DNA of 60,487 bases. Origin: Promethearchaeota archaeon (GTDB lineage: Archaea; Asgardarchaeota; Lokiarchaeia; Sigynarchaeales; SOKP01). Position numbers and translations under genes: made by a program. Positions within the stretch are counted from its first letter, which is position 1; each line of letters opens with the position of its first letter. Below the pieces are notes generated by a model, which saw only the letters and a list, made by a program, of their open reading frames with translations, was not told the DNA's origin and did no database searches. This document shows, in pieces, positions 33,970-43,006 of this stretch. Location of the stretch: positions 1 to 60,487 of the forward strand of contig JAHPYY010000051.1 of assembly GCA_019058515.1 (NCBI GenBank). The letters are read 5' to 3'.

Positions 33970-34597
33970 ATTCTATGTATTTGCTATTTGGTAATTGCTT
34001 TTGAAATAGTAGGTCAAAAAAAATTCCACAGAAGCTTTCAAATGAGAAATTTAGTTCCTTTTCTTGGAAATAATCTTTCATTGATTCGAACAACGAAAAA
34101 GTCTTGTTGGAATCGATATCAAAGGGAATAAATGTAAATTTCTTTACATTCTTAAAGTTAGGTTCTTGGTAAGTCATTTTAGTGAGATTTTGAAATCCGT
34201 AGTAGTTGGCGTAAAACACAGAGACTGAAGCGACTTTATCGTATATTTCAAGGATAGAATATTTTTTTTTTAACTCTGTTATTAAATTCTTACCATTTTG
34301 AGTAATCGCAAACTTTACTTGTAAATTTTTGGTGGTTCGTCTTACTTGAATTGGTTCTATAAGATTTTTGAAGACAAGATACTTTGTTGAATCATCTATT
34401 TCCTTTGAATAGGGACCATAGCGGTAATATTCAAATTCGATCACCTGGAAATAGGTATGGAGAATCGGGGTAAGTACTTGGAGAAGGTAAGTTAGTTTCT
34501 GAACATATATCTTATATAGTCCTTCTAATTGCTGGTCTTCAACTGCGTTTAAAATAAGTAATATCGATACCTTTATGTAAAATTTATTATCGTACAT
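33950..34597 (-). CDS. winged-helix middle component of the ABC operon
   Basis: 215 residues. The first part is helical with a winged-HTH look: SILLILNAVEDQQLEGLYKI, then YRYGPYSKEIDDSTKYLVF and FAITQNGKNLITELKKKY. The YGPYS pattern followed by I..L...GLI and a wing is shared with DUF4065/Panacea-type and other middle components of ABC-ATPase defence systems. It starts directly after the ATPase stop (0-bp gap) and overlaps the nuclease gene. It probably links the ATPase to the effector or represses it. Confidence 0.65.
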   Translation of the reverse strand: MYDNKFYIKVSILLILNAVEDQQLEGLYKIYVQKLTYLLQVLTPILHTYFQVIEFEYYRYGPYSKEIDDSTKYLVFKNLIEPIQVRRTTKNLQVKFAITQNGKNLITELKKKYSILEIYDKVASVSVFYANYYGFQNLTKMTYQEPNFKNVKKFTFIPFDIDSNKTFSLFESMKDYFQEKELNFSFESFCGIFFDLLFQKQLPNSKYIEFDWSFS

Positions 34598-36556
34598 TTA
34601 ATTTTTCCCGTAAATTTGATTTATGACTCTTTCTAATTTATCATATTCGTCTTGTTGTACTTTGGTTTTCTTACCATAATCCAATAGATTTAAAATGTAT
34701 GCGTTTGGATCTTGTGCTTCAAAAACTTCTTTTAAAACCTGAGGATTTACCAAATTTGAAGTAATTAACAAAGAATTGCCCGTATTAGTGTATTTTATAA
34801 ACATTTGAGCAATTCTACTGACATAACTTGGGTCTAGACTGTTATCTGGTGTTTCTAGTATTAAAGTTGCATTATTTTCCGTTTTTTTTGTCCAAAATTC
34901 TGTAATCGCCACTCTGAAGGCGATATCAAGAATTATCCCTTCTGTTTCTGATACCTCTTCGGAAGTGGATCTATTTTTCTCCGAAAACGAGGGAATAAGC
35001 ACTTGGTGAGCTCTTTTAGCTTTACTTTTAGATTTTGGAATTGAATACCACTCGAGTTTAACTTTTCTACCCAAGAAGTCACTACCAACTTGTCTATAAA
35101 ACTCCATGAATTCTGTTAGCAAGTTTTTTTTGTCTTTTTTATCCTTCTCTAAAAGGTTCTGTATTTCAGAATTTAATTCATTTCTTTGTTCTACTAAATC
35201 ATTAATTTCATTTTCTGACTTATTTATCTGTTTATTGAGTTGACTAATGGCCGTAAAGTTTGATGCGATGCTTTCAATATCCATTTTTCCTTTATGCTTC
35301 TTCAATCCTTCGATTCTAATCCCTTCAACTTTAATAGTAATTTCAGAGATCTCATCTCGTAATTTTTGAATTTTTTTATTAGTATCATCTTTTTCAGTTT
35401 TTAACTTTCTTAGTTTCATTTGACTAGGATTCAGCGTCAGAACCTCCCTTTTGTACTCTTCTTGCAAATTCTCAAGCTGAGAAAACTCTTCCTCTGATGT
35501 TGTTTCACGGAACTCCAATAATTCTTCTTTGCATACAATACACTTTCCATCTTTTGTCAACTTTAATACTTTTTCCCCAAAACCATCCCTTGTTTCACCA
35601 CATCCAATGCAAATGTCTTTAGATGATTGATCAATTATGTAAGTTGTTAATGGTGGTATTTTCCGAAAAATTTGCGCAAAACTTTTTTCTTCTGTATTAG
35701 CAATTCTTTTTTCTAAGTCCAACAATTTTCTACTTTTTCTTCTAACATCTAAAGCAATACTCTCAATGAGTTTTTCTTTTTTAGAAAATTCTTTTCGTAA
35801 GTCAGTTTCTTGTATGATTAATTTTGCTCGCTTCGTTAATAAATCGGGTAATTCATTTTCATTGATATCGTTGGATATTTCAATATTTATGTCTTCAATA
35901 GCATTTTTAAGATCAGATACGCTTCCTTTTATTTTTGACAATTGATAACGCATATTTCTTATCTTAGACTCTAATTTTAGTTTTTCGTCTCTTTTTATTT
36001 CTAAATTCTTGTCAAATTGTGGATTTTGAAACAAGAATCTCAAAATTCGATCTTGTATTTCGTAATTCCAATGTAAATTATTTGCTTTTTCAGGAAAATA
36101 GAGAAAATTTAAAACTAATAATTCAAACTGCTCAAAGGTTGCCAAATGCGAGTGCTGAACCACCAATTTTTGGTAACTTTTAGGACGTTCTGTAATTGGA
36201 ATTGAGTCTTCTTCCTTTAATGAAAATTCTATTATACTTTGATCTACTAAATTTCTAACTATGTTAAGCTGGAATTTACCCAATAGATAGGTAAGCTGTA
36301 TTATTGGAGGTTTTTCCTTGGATACTTCTAGTCGTTCTTTAAAATAATTTACATTTCCATCGGGTAATGCAGATTTACCTATTAAACCACAAACTATTGC
36401 GTTAACAATTGTGGTTTTTCCTTGGGTATTCCCTCCAATTATTGCATATACTCCCTTTAATCCCATTTTAAATTGGAAATCAGATGTCATTAATTTCCAG
36501 TTTTTGACTTCTATAAAAATTATTTTGGGAAGGTTTATAGTCTCTGTACGGATCAT
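34598..36556 (-). CDS. SMC/Rad50-like ABC ATPase with zinc-binding coiled-coil insert
   Basis: 652 residues. Walker A is GGNTQGKTT (41-49). A long coiled coil follows (about 185-300), then two CxxC pairs (CIGCGE and CIVCKE, about 20 residues apart) that could form a zinc knuckle. A second coiled arm spans about 345-470. The C-terminal ATPase half has Walker B and D-loop as LILETPDNSLDP. It is shorter than Rad50/SbcC and has two CxxC pairs in place of a single hook. It probably clamps or scans DNA and signals to the nuclease encoded two genes on. First gene of the operon; the ATG at 36556 has no strong ribosome site. Confidence 0.75.
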   Translation of the reverse strand: MIRTETINLPKIIFIEVKNWKLMTSDFQFKMGLKGVYAIIGGNTQGKTTIVNAIVCGLIGKSALPDGNVNYFKERLEVSKEKPPIIQLTYLLGKFQLNIVRNLVDQSIIEFSLKEEDSIPITERPKSYQKLVVQHSHLATFEQFELLVLNFLYFPEKANNLHWNYEIQDRILRFLFQNPQFDKNLEIKRDEKLKLESKIRNMRYQLSKIKGSVSDLKNAIEDINIEISNDINENELPDLLTKRAKLIIQETDLRKEFSKKEKLIESIALDVRRKSRKLLDLEKRIANTEEKSFAQIFRKIPPLTTYIIDQSSKDICIGCGETRDGFGEKVLKLTKDGKCIVCKEELLEFRETTSEEEFSQLENLQEEYKREVLTLNPSQMKLRKLKTEKDDTNKKIQKLRDEISEITIKVEGIRIEGLKKHKGKMDIESIASNFTAISQLNKQINKSENEINDLVEQRNELNSEIQNLLEKDKKDKKNLLTEFMEFYRQVGSDFLGRKVKLEWYSIPKSKSKAKRAHQVLIPSFSEKNRSTSEEVSETEGIILDIAFRVAITEFWTKKTENNATLILETPDNSLDPSYVSRIAQMFIKYTNTGNSLLITSNLVNPQVLKEVFEAQDPNAYILNLLDYGKKTKVQQDEYDKLERVINQIYGKN

Positions 36557-36980
36557 GGCTTAGTGACTCCTGATCTTTGACTAGATATAAAAGATCTTAT
36601 CACTATATAAAAATATCTAATTAAGCTAAAATAAGATATTTATTGACAATATCTATGTAAAAATAGACATTATTAGGGGTTAATCAATAATTACTAGCAA
36701 CTAACTGCTTTTTCTCTGTACCATCTCGCATCTGCTTTTTCTACTATTATTGGTTTTTAATTATTATTCTCTCATTTTATTTCATAAACTTTTTTTTTTT
36801 GAAATACAAATAAATTTTCTTTTTTATAATCAAAGTAATTTTGCCTTTATTTACTAATCCTGTGTGGATCAAAAATAAAACTCTGTTTTTTAATATAAAA
36901 TATATAAAACTTTGAGAAAAATTGTAAAGAAAAGAAAGATATTTAATTATTTGCTAATAAAACTCAAAGGTAGTGGTATA
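36557..36980. promoter_or_regulatory. divergent promoter region
   Basis: AT-rich region between the ABC operon and the plus-strand nuclease-like gene. A TATA-like run (AATATAAAATATATAAAAC) ends near 36910, placing a start site about 50 bp before the preferred GTG at 36981. Confidence 0.4.
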
Positions 36981-37610
36981 GTGAGTAAAAAAATTAAAGA
37001 AGCGATTTTAGATGTATTAGGTCTGTTTAAAGACAACCCCGCCATAATACACTCTGAAAGTGATATCCAATCCTTATTACACGCGAAACTCTTAGAAAAG
37101 TTTCCGGAGTTAGTAGCAACTCAAAACATACTTCAAGAAGTTCCATTAAAGACTTATAGAGTGCATTGTGAATATAAAGGAACGGATATTGTTGTGTTTT
37201 CTGAGGAAGGCGTAAAAAACGCATGCCATCCCAATGGTTTGCTATATGCAAATAATAAAACAGGGCTAATAGAGTGTGACGCTTTAATTGAAATTAAATT
37301 CGAAAATGGAAAAAGGGCGCAACAAGAGAAAGTTAGGAACGATTTTATTAAGCTAAGGGAGCAACAACAGAAATATTACAACCAACACGGAAAAAAACCT
37401 GAATTATATTTAATATTTCTCATTTTTTACTATAGCGAGGTTCAAATAAATAATACGCTAATATCATTTTTACAGGAAGTTCCTAGCATCGCAAATGATG
37501 GAGCAATAGTCCATACTTATATCGCAATAGGACCTAAAGATATTTGGAAACCGATTATCGAACGATTTGATGTGAATTATGCAAATGTAAATCTTGATTT
37601 TACGATCTAA
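36981..37610 (+). CDS. PD-(D/E)xK-like protein (209 aa)
   Basis: YKGTDIVVFSEEG followed after a spacer by LIECDALIEIKFENGK gives the D ... E-x-K pattern of restriction-fold nucleases, with an earlier helix (SDIQSLLHAKLLEKFPELVA) like those that carry the first Glu. The open frame reaches back to TTG 36912, but GTG 36981 is chosen: AAAGGT sits 9 nt before it and the TATA box fits a short leader. The family is not known to me. It is divergent from the ABC operon and may be an extra effector or an unrelated defence gene. Confidence 0.6.
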   Translation: MSKKIKEAILDVLGLFKDNPAIIHSESDIQSLLHAKLLEKFPELVATQNILQEVPLKTYRVHCEYKGTDIVVFSEEGVKNACHPNGLLYANNKTGLIECDALIEIKFENGKRAQQEKVRNDFIKLREQQQKYYNQHGKKPELYLIFLIFYYSEVQINNTLISFLQEVPSIANDGAIVHTYIAIGPKDIWKPIIERFDVNYANVNLDFTI

Positions 37611-37949
37611 GAATTAATCTCTCTCTGCTACTAAGAAGATAGCATTCTATAATTTCAGAACCAGCGTAATATATTTTGTACAATAAGGATAGGCAATATT
37701 GACAATTTCTTGCGTCAGTAATTTTGTAAAGACAGTCGTGAGATTGAAGATCCAAATCTCGAGATACCTTAGTGAAAAATGGTATTCATTAAGTAAAGCT
37801 TAAGACCAACAATATCAAATATATTGTTTAAATCATACGAATTGATAAATCCTTTAAATGGGTATAACATCATCATAGATTAATTTTAATAAAATATTAA
37901 ATATGAACTAAATATTAAGCAAAAATTATGCGAATTCATAAGCTGACAT
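37611..37949. other. intergenic stretch, nothing identified
   Basis: 339 bp with no ORF, repeat or clear promoter beyond general A/T richness before 37950. Confidence 0.3.
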
Positions 37950-38411
37950 ATGTCAATGGATATATCATATAAAAAAATTACGCAAATAGTAAATTTAGCG
38001 ATTGAAAGATTCCTTCAAAATGATTTGGGTCTACTCTACGACGATGTTCACGAGAGAACAATCAGTTCAAAAATCGCTATGTACTTACAACCTCATTTTA
38101 ACGGTTATAATGTCGATCCAGAATATAATAGAGAAGGGCATAGGATAAAAACCCTTAATGGTGAGAAAATTTATCCAGATATAATTGTTCATATTAGAAA
38201 TAAAAAAGTTAATCTCTTAATAATGGAAATCAAAAAGGATATCCACCCAGAAAAGTTGATTAACAAAGATAGAAATAGACTAAAAAAAATGACTATAAAT
38301 CAGAAATATCAGTATCGATTAGGAGTATTAATCATATTCTGTGTTAAAAATACACATAACAATCAACCAATTATTGAATATTATAAGAATGGGGAACAAT
38401 TAACCCTTTAA
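37950..38411 (+). CDS. small PD-(D/E)xK nuclease-like protein (153 aa)
   Basis: Complete restriction-fold signature in a short chain: E35 (ERTISSKIAMYLQPHF), the VDPEYNR turn, P76-D77 (KIYPDIIVHIRNK) and E93-x-K95 (LLIMEIKKD). I recall this E / YNR / PDIIVH / EIKK pattern from small uncharacterised proteins in restriction and defence neighbourhoods. No other domain and no partner gene in frame. A second ATG lies at residue 3. Predicted DNA nuclease. Confidence 0.7.
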   Translation: MSMDISYKKITQIVNLAIERFLQNDLGLLYDDVHERTISSKIAMYLQPHFNGYNVDPEYNREGHRIKTLNGEKIYPDIIVHIRNKKVNLLIMEIKKDIHPEKLINKDRNRLKKMTINQKYQYRLGVLIIFCVKNTHNNQPIIEYYKNGEQLTL

Positions 38412-38702
38412 TTAATAACTCAATTTGGTAGTCTTATCCCCTTTTTATGACATCCCCGTTCTACATACTCTAGTTGGTAAAAATCATTGTTCTCGTTAAT
38501 GTATGAGTAAAGGAGACTCCAGCCACCACTGACCAAAGAGAGGTCAAACATTTAAGGAAGAGATAAGGCGAAGGCGTAGATTTACTACGCTAACAAAAAA
38601 AACAAAAATGTTTCCGCTATTGGAAGCTTCATTTAAAAAACAAATTTCATTTTGAAGGAAAAAACCAAAGGAATTTGAAATTAAGACTTGAATTAAAACA
38701 AC
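38412..38702. other. stretch holding a small broken gene
   Basis: Only the remnant at 38503-38655 is visible. Confidence 0.3.
38503..38655 (+). pseudogene. small basic protein remnant with in-frame TGA
   Basis: ATG AGT opens MSKGDSSHH, TGA, then PKRGQTFKEEIRRRRRFTTL and on to a TGA at 38655. AAAGG lies inside the first codons, not upstream. The GC and arginine codons (CGA, CGT, AGG) are host-like. Confidence 0.3.
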
Positions 38703-38703
38703 A

Positions 38704-39150
38704 TTAAAAATTCACTTTTCTTATGAAATTTACGTCTATAATACCTTCGAAGATATTTTTCCTTTTTACTGTTTTTAAAAAGTTAATATCAGGTGAATAA
38801 ATTCCCGTTACTTCAATAACATCTCCTTTCTTCACTGAATCAACTAGGTCCTAACTTAGAGCAGCCTTGAATTTTTTCGATTTATCAAGTCTTGCCTCCT
38901 TTACCACAATAAATTGAAAATCATAAAATTCTGAGGAGCTCTCTTTAAATTTAGAATCAAAAGACGATTTTGCTTTACAAAGCTTATTTACACAAAATTT
39001 TGGATATATGATTCCTAATGAATATTGTGGAATTTCAAACACATTACCACAAAATAGACCTTCATATACAGCCTTTGATAATTTTATTTCCGTTTCTTTT
39101 ACGATTAATACGGTTGTTTCGCCTACATTTGAATTGGGAAGCTTAAACAT
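38704..39150 (-). pseudogene. MCM N-terminal domain (zinc finger plus OB fold), broken by TAG
   Basis: The minus-strand frame reads VKETEIKLSKAVYEGLFCGN ... YPKFCVNKLC ... SSEFYDFQFIVVKEARL, then TAG at 38851-38853, then DLVDSVKKGDVIEVTGIY and on to a TAA at 38704. The DLVDSVKPGDxVxVTGIY element is the OB-fold signature of archaeal MCM, and the Cys set plus the 'F.D.Q' phrase match the MCM zinc domain. The AAA+ motor is absent. It is either a truncated MCM or an MCM-N-only protein, now with a nonsense codon at the junction. Confidence 0.65.
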
Positions 39151-39454
39151 AGTTTCAAACCAATAGCTATTAGATGGAATTTGCTTTACAAACTTTATTC
39201 TAAGCTTCCAAATACTAGCAATTTCTCTTTATATCAATTCAAAAAGCTATTTTGGATTAGTGGAAAAAAGCTATGGTAACATAGGTTAATAAGTGCTAAC
39301 CAATATATCTATATGGATGAAGAAGCAAAACACAAATATCAAGAATATATTAGTGGATTAAATGGAACTCCTAAATAAAATTCACAATAGATACTACATA
39401 ATATAAATTCAAGTACAAGTACAAAAAAAAGAGAAGTAAGTAAAAAAAAGAGGA
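39151..39454. other. intergenic stretch with a 21-codon ORF
   Basis: Nothing certain. An ORF at 39313-39378 encodes MDEEAKHKYQEYISGLNGTP plus Lys, with a TATATCTAT run directly before the ATG. It is too short to call a gene. Confidence 0.25.
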
Positions 39455-39688
39455 CTAATTATTGTCTAAGCACTTGGGACAGTTGCCTTCGCCTTTGCAC
39501 TCCTCGCATAAGGGTGCGCCACAATCATCACATTCTCGAAGACAATTGCTGCATACTTCCTCTTCACAACTTGAGCAGACTTGAATACATTGCTCGCAGA
39601 AAGCGTCTAAACATTCTTTGCACTCCCGCGATTCTTCCTCAGTTACAACAGTACCACAGGTTCCGCATTTTATACTGTGTTCAGTCAT
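39455..39688 (-). CDS. cysteine-rich zinc protein, B-box/RING-like (77 aa)
   Basis: Eighteen or so cysteines in CxxC pairs along the whole chain: CGTCG, CKECLDAFCEQCIQVC, CEEEVCSNC, CDDCGAPLCEEC, CPKC. The cross-brace order resembles B-box or FYVE/RING knuckles and should bind several zinc ions. There is no catalytic domain. It probably mediates protein contacts. Codon use is host-like. No Shine-Dalgarno is obvious. Confidence 0.65.
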   Translation of the reverse strand: MTEHSIKCGTCGTVVTEEESRECKECLDAFCEQCIQVCSSCEEEVCSNCLRECDDCGAPLCEECKGEGNCPKCLDNN

Positions 39689-40245
39689 AAGTCTATTAAT
39701 CTCACACTAGTTTTAATCCCAATGAGTTAAGGAGTTTTCTGATTTTCGTAGAATTAAGCTCGTATCATGTAATTGGAAGTTTGTACAAATGTAATTTTGA
39801 AAAATAAACTGGTAATTTTGAAAAATAAACTGGTAATTTTGAAAAATAATTTGGAAATTTTGATGAATAAATTGGAAAAAATCAGCACCTTCCGTCGTCT
39901 CGATGCGATATCCCTAAGAATCCATTAGGTAAGATGCAGTTGCTACAAATGTTACGAGCAGTATTTTCGGTCATACTTAAAACAAACGAGGAGTATTTAT
40001 ATAAAAAAAACGATGACCTAATAGTATTTCATTTAAATAAAATAGCACAGAATCAATAGAGAGAATTTTCAATATGACCACTAAAATTGATAATTATAAT
40101 TAAAAAATATGCATTGAATTGTCTTGAAAAATGTAATCTGAGTTTCTTTAAAAGGATTACAGTTTCAATATTGTAGTAACTATCGAAACAAATAAAAGTA
40201 AATTCGGCGTTTTCCTTTATATAACTCGGACAAAAAACTAGACAT
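39689..40245. other. 557-bp intergenic stretch with tandem repeat
   Basis: Contains four 21-bp repeats (39791-39874). A TATTTATATAAA box near 39990 has no gene directly after it. The last 50 bp hold the promoter of the FKBP/Ig-like gene. Confidence 0.35.
39791..39874 (+). repeat. four tandem copies of a 21-bp unit
   Basis: Unit GTAATTTTGAAAAATAAACTG at 39791, 39812, 39833 (3 changes) and 39854 (more diverged). The unit is 7 codons, and in one plus frame reads VILKNKL VILKNKL VILKNNL EILMNKL, a leucine-zipper heptad. No ATG leads it (an upstream TAA lies at 39768-39770 region), so it may be the remains of a coiled-coil gene or non-coding repeats. Confidence 0.6.
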
Positions 40246-41106
40246 ATGATAATGTTAAAATCCGAATTTCGCAGACTTTCAAGTAAACTTAAAGAATGGT
40301 TTCCTCCTCGTCCGTGGAGCGTAAAAACCGCTACTATGGGAATAATTACCGTTGTAGTGTTAGTGATCGGTATGCCTTACCTACAAAAGTTTTTCACCGA
40401 TTTCCCTTCGCTTTTTAGACCGAATATTGTAGTGGTGGAGCAGTACGATACGGTGAAATTGGATTTATCCGTCTGGAGGTCGAACGAGTGGCACGGATAC
40501 GACGAGGATAACCCGGACCTTAATTACCAAAATACCTATTTCGGAGTAGTGCCTAAGAACGACAGCTCGCTAGTTTCATCAGGAGGATTGATATTAGGTA
40601 TTTACAATCAGTTATTAGGAAGGCAGGAAGGATACGACAGCGGAGTTTACTGGATTCCTCGGTGCCAAGACCACAACAACGACGGGTACAACGACAACAC
40701 TGAGGAACCTGCGTTAAGTTATGGAAACAATTTAAGCACATACTACAACACCGATTTAATGGCGCGTTTCACGATACGGGAACTCGTAAAAGGAGGAGTG
40801 AAGCGACCCGAGGTTCGAGATATTGAAGTATCTCCCCAAACGGGTGACAATTTCACCACTTTCAGGTTTAAAGCGTGGTATTACCACGAGGACTCGACAA
40901 AACCGCCTAAATCAATGAATTTAATCATCAACTCCTCCGAATTTAGCATGGAACAGCACGATCCACTGGATATTAACCCAATTGACGGAATTCGATATAA
41001 TTATACGACCCAATTAAAGGTAGGACAGTATAAGTACCAAATAATTGCATCAGACGGAACATTTAAAGTCGAGTCAGAGTTTTCGGAGATTTATGTGAAT
41101 CCATGA
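40246..41106 (+). CDS. membrane-anchored FKBP-like / Ig-like surface protein
   Basis: Type II membrane topology: a basic N-terminus, one helix at about 31-50 (MGIITVVVLVIGMPYLQKFF), then an extracellular part. Residues 60-165 look like an FKBP-type fold (VVEQYDTVKLDLSVW, then LILGIYNQLLGRQEGYDSGV before YWIP), an insert with DHNNDGYND may bind calcium, and residues 190-286 form an Ig-like domain (VRDIEVSPQTGDNFTTFRF ... YKYQIIASDGTF) common on archaeal surface proteins. The aromatic active-site residues of FKBP are not clear, so isomerase activity is uncertain. Host-like GC and codons inside the AT-rich island: it is resident, not acquired. Confidence 0.6.
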   Translation: MIMLKSEFRRLSSKLKEWFPPRPWSVKTATMGIITVVVLVIGMPYLQKFFTDFPSLFRPNIVVVEQYDTVKLDLSVWRSNEWHGYDEDNPDLNYQNTYFGVVPKNDSSLVSSGGLILGIYNQLLGRQEGYDSGVYWIPRCQDHNNDGYNDNTEEPALSYGNNLSTYYNTDLMARFTIRELVKGGVKRPEVRDIEVSPQTGDNFTTFRFKAWYYHEDSTKPPKSMNLIINSSEFSMEQHDPLDINPIDGIRYNYTTQLKVGQYKYQIIASDGTFKVESEFSEIYVNP

Positions 41107-41220
41107 AATTATGATTTAATTAACGCGAATTCTGATAGAAATACTCATACTGAAATAATCGATTCAGAGGAATTATATGATTTTACGAAGGCGTATTTGA
41201 TTAGCTTTTACTTGAGACAT

Positions 41221-41289
41221 CCTTTATACAATGCTATTTGACACTGAAGTGTCGCAACCAGATGTGAGAATGATAGCATTGTATAAAGG
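41221..41289. repeat. 69-bp nested palindrome (17-bp perfect arms)
   Basis: CCTTTATACAATGCTAT (41221-41237) and its exact reverse complement (41273-41289) enclose 35 nt that contain a second perfect hairpin, GACACT-GA-AGTGTC. It lies between the convergent genes ending at 41106 and 41361. It may be a double hairpin terminator, a miniature inverted-repeat element, or a single-strand DNA recognition hairpin. Confidence 0.7.
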
Positions 41290-41360
41290 AATAAACCGTA
41301 GTATTAATTTCTATCAAATTTTTATTAAAATCTTTCATATTATCTCCTAATTAATTTAAA

Positions 41361-42632
41361 TTATAACCAATCTGGGTATTTCTCTAAGGCATTTCTCATA
41401 GCGTTAATCAATCTCTCTTCAGGAGGGTTAATCTTCTTCAAGAGAAACACATGAGGTATGTGCTTTATTCCACCTGAAAAAAAATGTATAGTATAAAAAA
41501 TTATAGCAGATATACTATTAATATCAACATTATTCTTAATTCTCACTCTTAATTGTCTTTTTATCTCTTCTATTATGTATTTAAATAACTTTGGATCCCA
41601 TAATGAACTTGGATCAGCAATAAGAACATTAACATTCTCGAGTGATAGCTGTTTTGTTTTACCACCAAATAAAGAATTTGAAATCCAGGTTGTTAATGAT
41701 GTCTCCAATGATGGTTCTGTTACGGTTATTATTACAAAATCGAGAGGGGGTCTTCCTTCCGTCAAACATACATTAAACTCCTTACTATGGATTATGTAAG
41801 GAAATTTAAAAAACTCAGCAGATTTTATAGAGTTTTGGAACATGTTTAATAATCTTTTTTTTTTCTCTATCAATAAGTTAGAATCTGAATTAACAATAAT
41901 ATGACCTTTAATACTTTGAGAAATCCTTTTATGTAACCAATTATAGATTGAAATTTCCGCATTTTTAGCTTTTCCTAAGTCTGATTTTAAAATATTTCTT
42001 TTAGTCACTTCATAATAGATCTTATCCTTACCACAAAATAATTCACCTTCAGGCACTCTTGCAGATTTTATCACTGGATAAGGATTTACTTTTAAATCTG
42101 CTTGAAAAAACGATGATAGAACTTCTAATTCAAAACTTACACTTTCAAATTCCCTATGATTAGTTAAGCGACTTTTAATATGGTCAGCCAAACCCATATT
42201 ATTGTTAACAATATACATACATTCTGCTAATCTCAATAACGGTAAAAGCCCATTAAAAAACGAAATAGGATTTTGAGAAAATTCTTTTTTAACACCTTTG
42301 CTAAAGGAGTTCCACCACTTATTATCGTAAACGCTTTGAAAGACTTTAAGATGTAAATTAACTTTTTTTAAATTTAAATTAATATTGAATTGAGAATTTA
42401 AATGATTTAATAATTGCAATAAATTGTTTTCTTTCTCAAACAAATGCCAGAACCACCATTCCTCCTCATTGGATAAATTTGAAAGGTCATTAAAGAATTG
42501 CTCATTACATTTAAGCATTTCTTTTTCTTTATTAGTTATCTTCTTCACTGCCTCCACTGATAATGAAAGGGGATTAATTCTTACGACACTCTCAGGTGGT
42601 ATTTTCCCAAAAACAAAAATTCCCATTTTCAC
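41361..42632 (-). CDS. uncharacterised 423-aa protein, restriction-fold-like core
   Basis: Not assigned to a family. The middle reads FESVSFELEVLSSFFQADLK, then GELFCGKDKIYYEVTKRNIL: a Glu in a helix, a beta hairpin and E-x-T-K, reminiscent of a PD-(D/E)xK fold with the final E-x-K stretched. The N-terminal half is helical (WWFWHLFEKENNLLQLLNHL). The C-terminal third is mixed. It is AT-rich and monocistronic, with an A/T-rich promoter (ATATATAATAAAGTG) before the ATG. A DNA-cutting role is a guess. Confidence 0.5.
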   Translation of the reverse strand: MKMGIFVFGKIPPESVVRINPLSLSVEAVKKITNKEKEMLKCNEQFFNDLSNLSNEEEWWFWHLFEKENNLLQLLNHLNSQFNINLNLKKVNLHLKVFQSVYDNKWWNSFSKGVKKEFSQNPISFFNGLLPLLRLAECMYIVNNNMGLADHIKSRLTNHREFESVSFELEVLSSFFQADLKVNPYPVIKSARVPEGELFCGKDKIYYEVTKRNILKSDLGKAKNAEISIYNWLHKRISQSIKGHIIVNSDSNLLIEKKKRLLNMFQNSIKSAEFFKFPYIIHSKEFNVCLTEGRPPLDFVIITVTEPSLETSLTTWISNSLFGGKTKQLSLENVNVLIADPSSLWDPKLFKYIIEEIKRQLRVRIKNNVDINSISAIIFYTIHFFSGGIKHIPHVFLLKKINPPEERLINAMRNALEKYPDWL

Positions 42633-43006
42633 TTTATTATATATTTTTTTAATTTATAGATATTAATGAATTAATTATAAGCCTCCAAAAACTTATATCT
42701 TTCAGATAGATTTTTTGTCCGATTTATTCAATTTGGCTATAAATATATTAAATGCCAAAAAAGTCAAAGTAATTCTAAAGGATTTGGAAATAACGATATT
42801 AAATGATATGATATTCTTTATTAAGGAATAGTTTGACAGCCCAACAGAAAATCTGCTAACTCAGAAAATGATTTGATTAAAATTAGATATCTAAATAAAT
42901 ATAAACTAACTCAATTTGATAATCCTCCTTGGAAATATCTACTGCATAAGCAGTACTTAAAAATCCATGTTCTAAAAGTGTCATATTATAATAAATGTAA
43001 TTCTAT
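42633..43006. other. intergenic stretch, nothing identified
   Basis: 374 bp of AT-rich DNA without a supported gene. Confidence 0.3.

Noticed and set aside
32992..36556. Wadjet (JetABCD)
   Set aside because: Only three genes, an ATPase much shorter than JetC, and a restriction-fold nuclease instead of the JetD TOPRIM protein.
39791..39874. CRISPR array
   Set aside because: The 21-bp units are contiguous without spacers and no cas genes are present.
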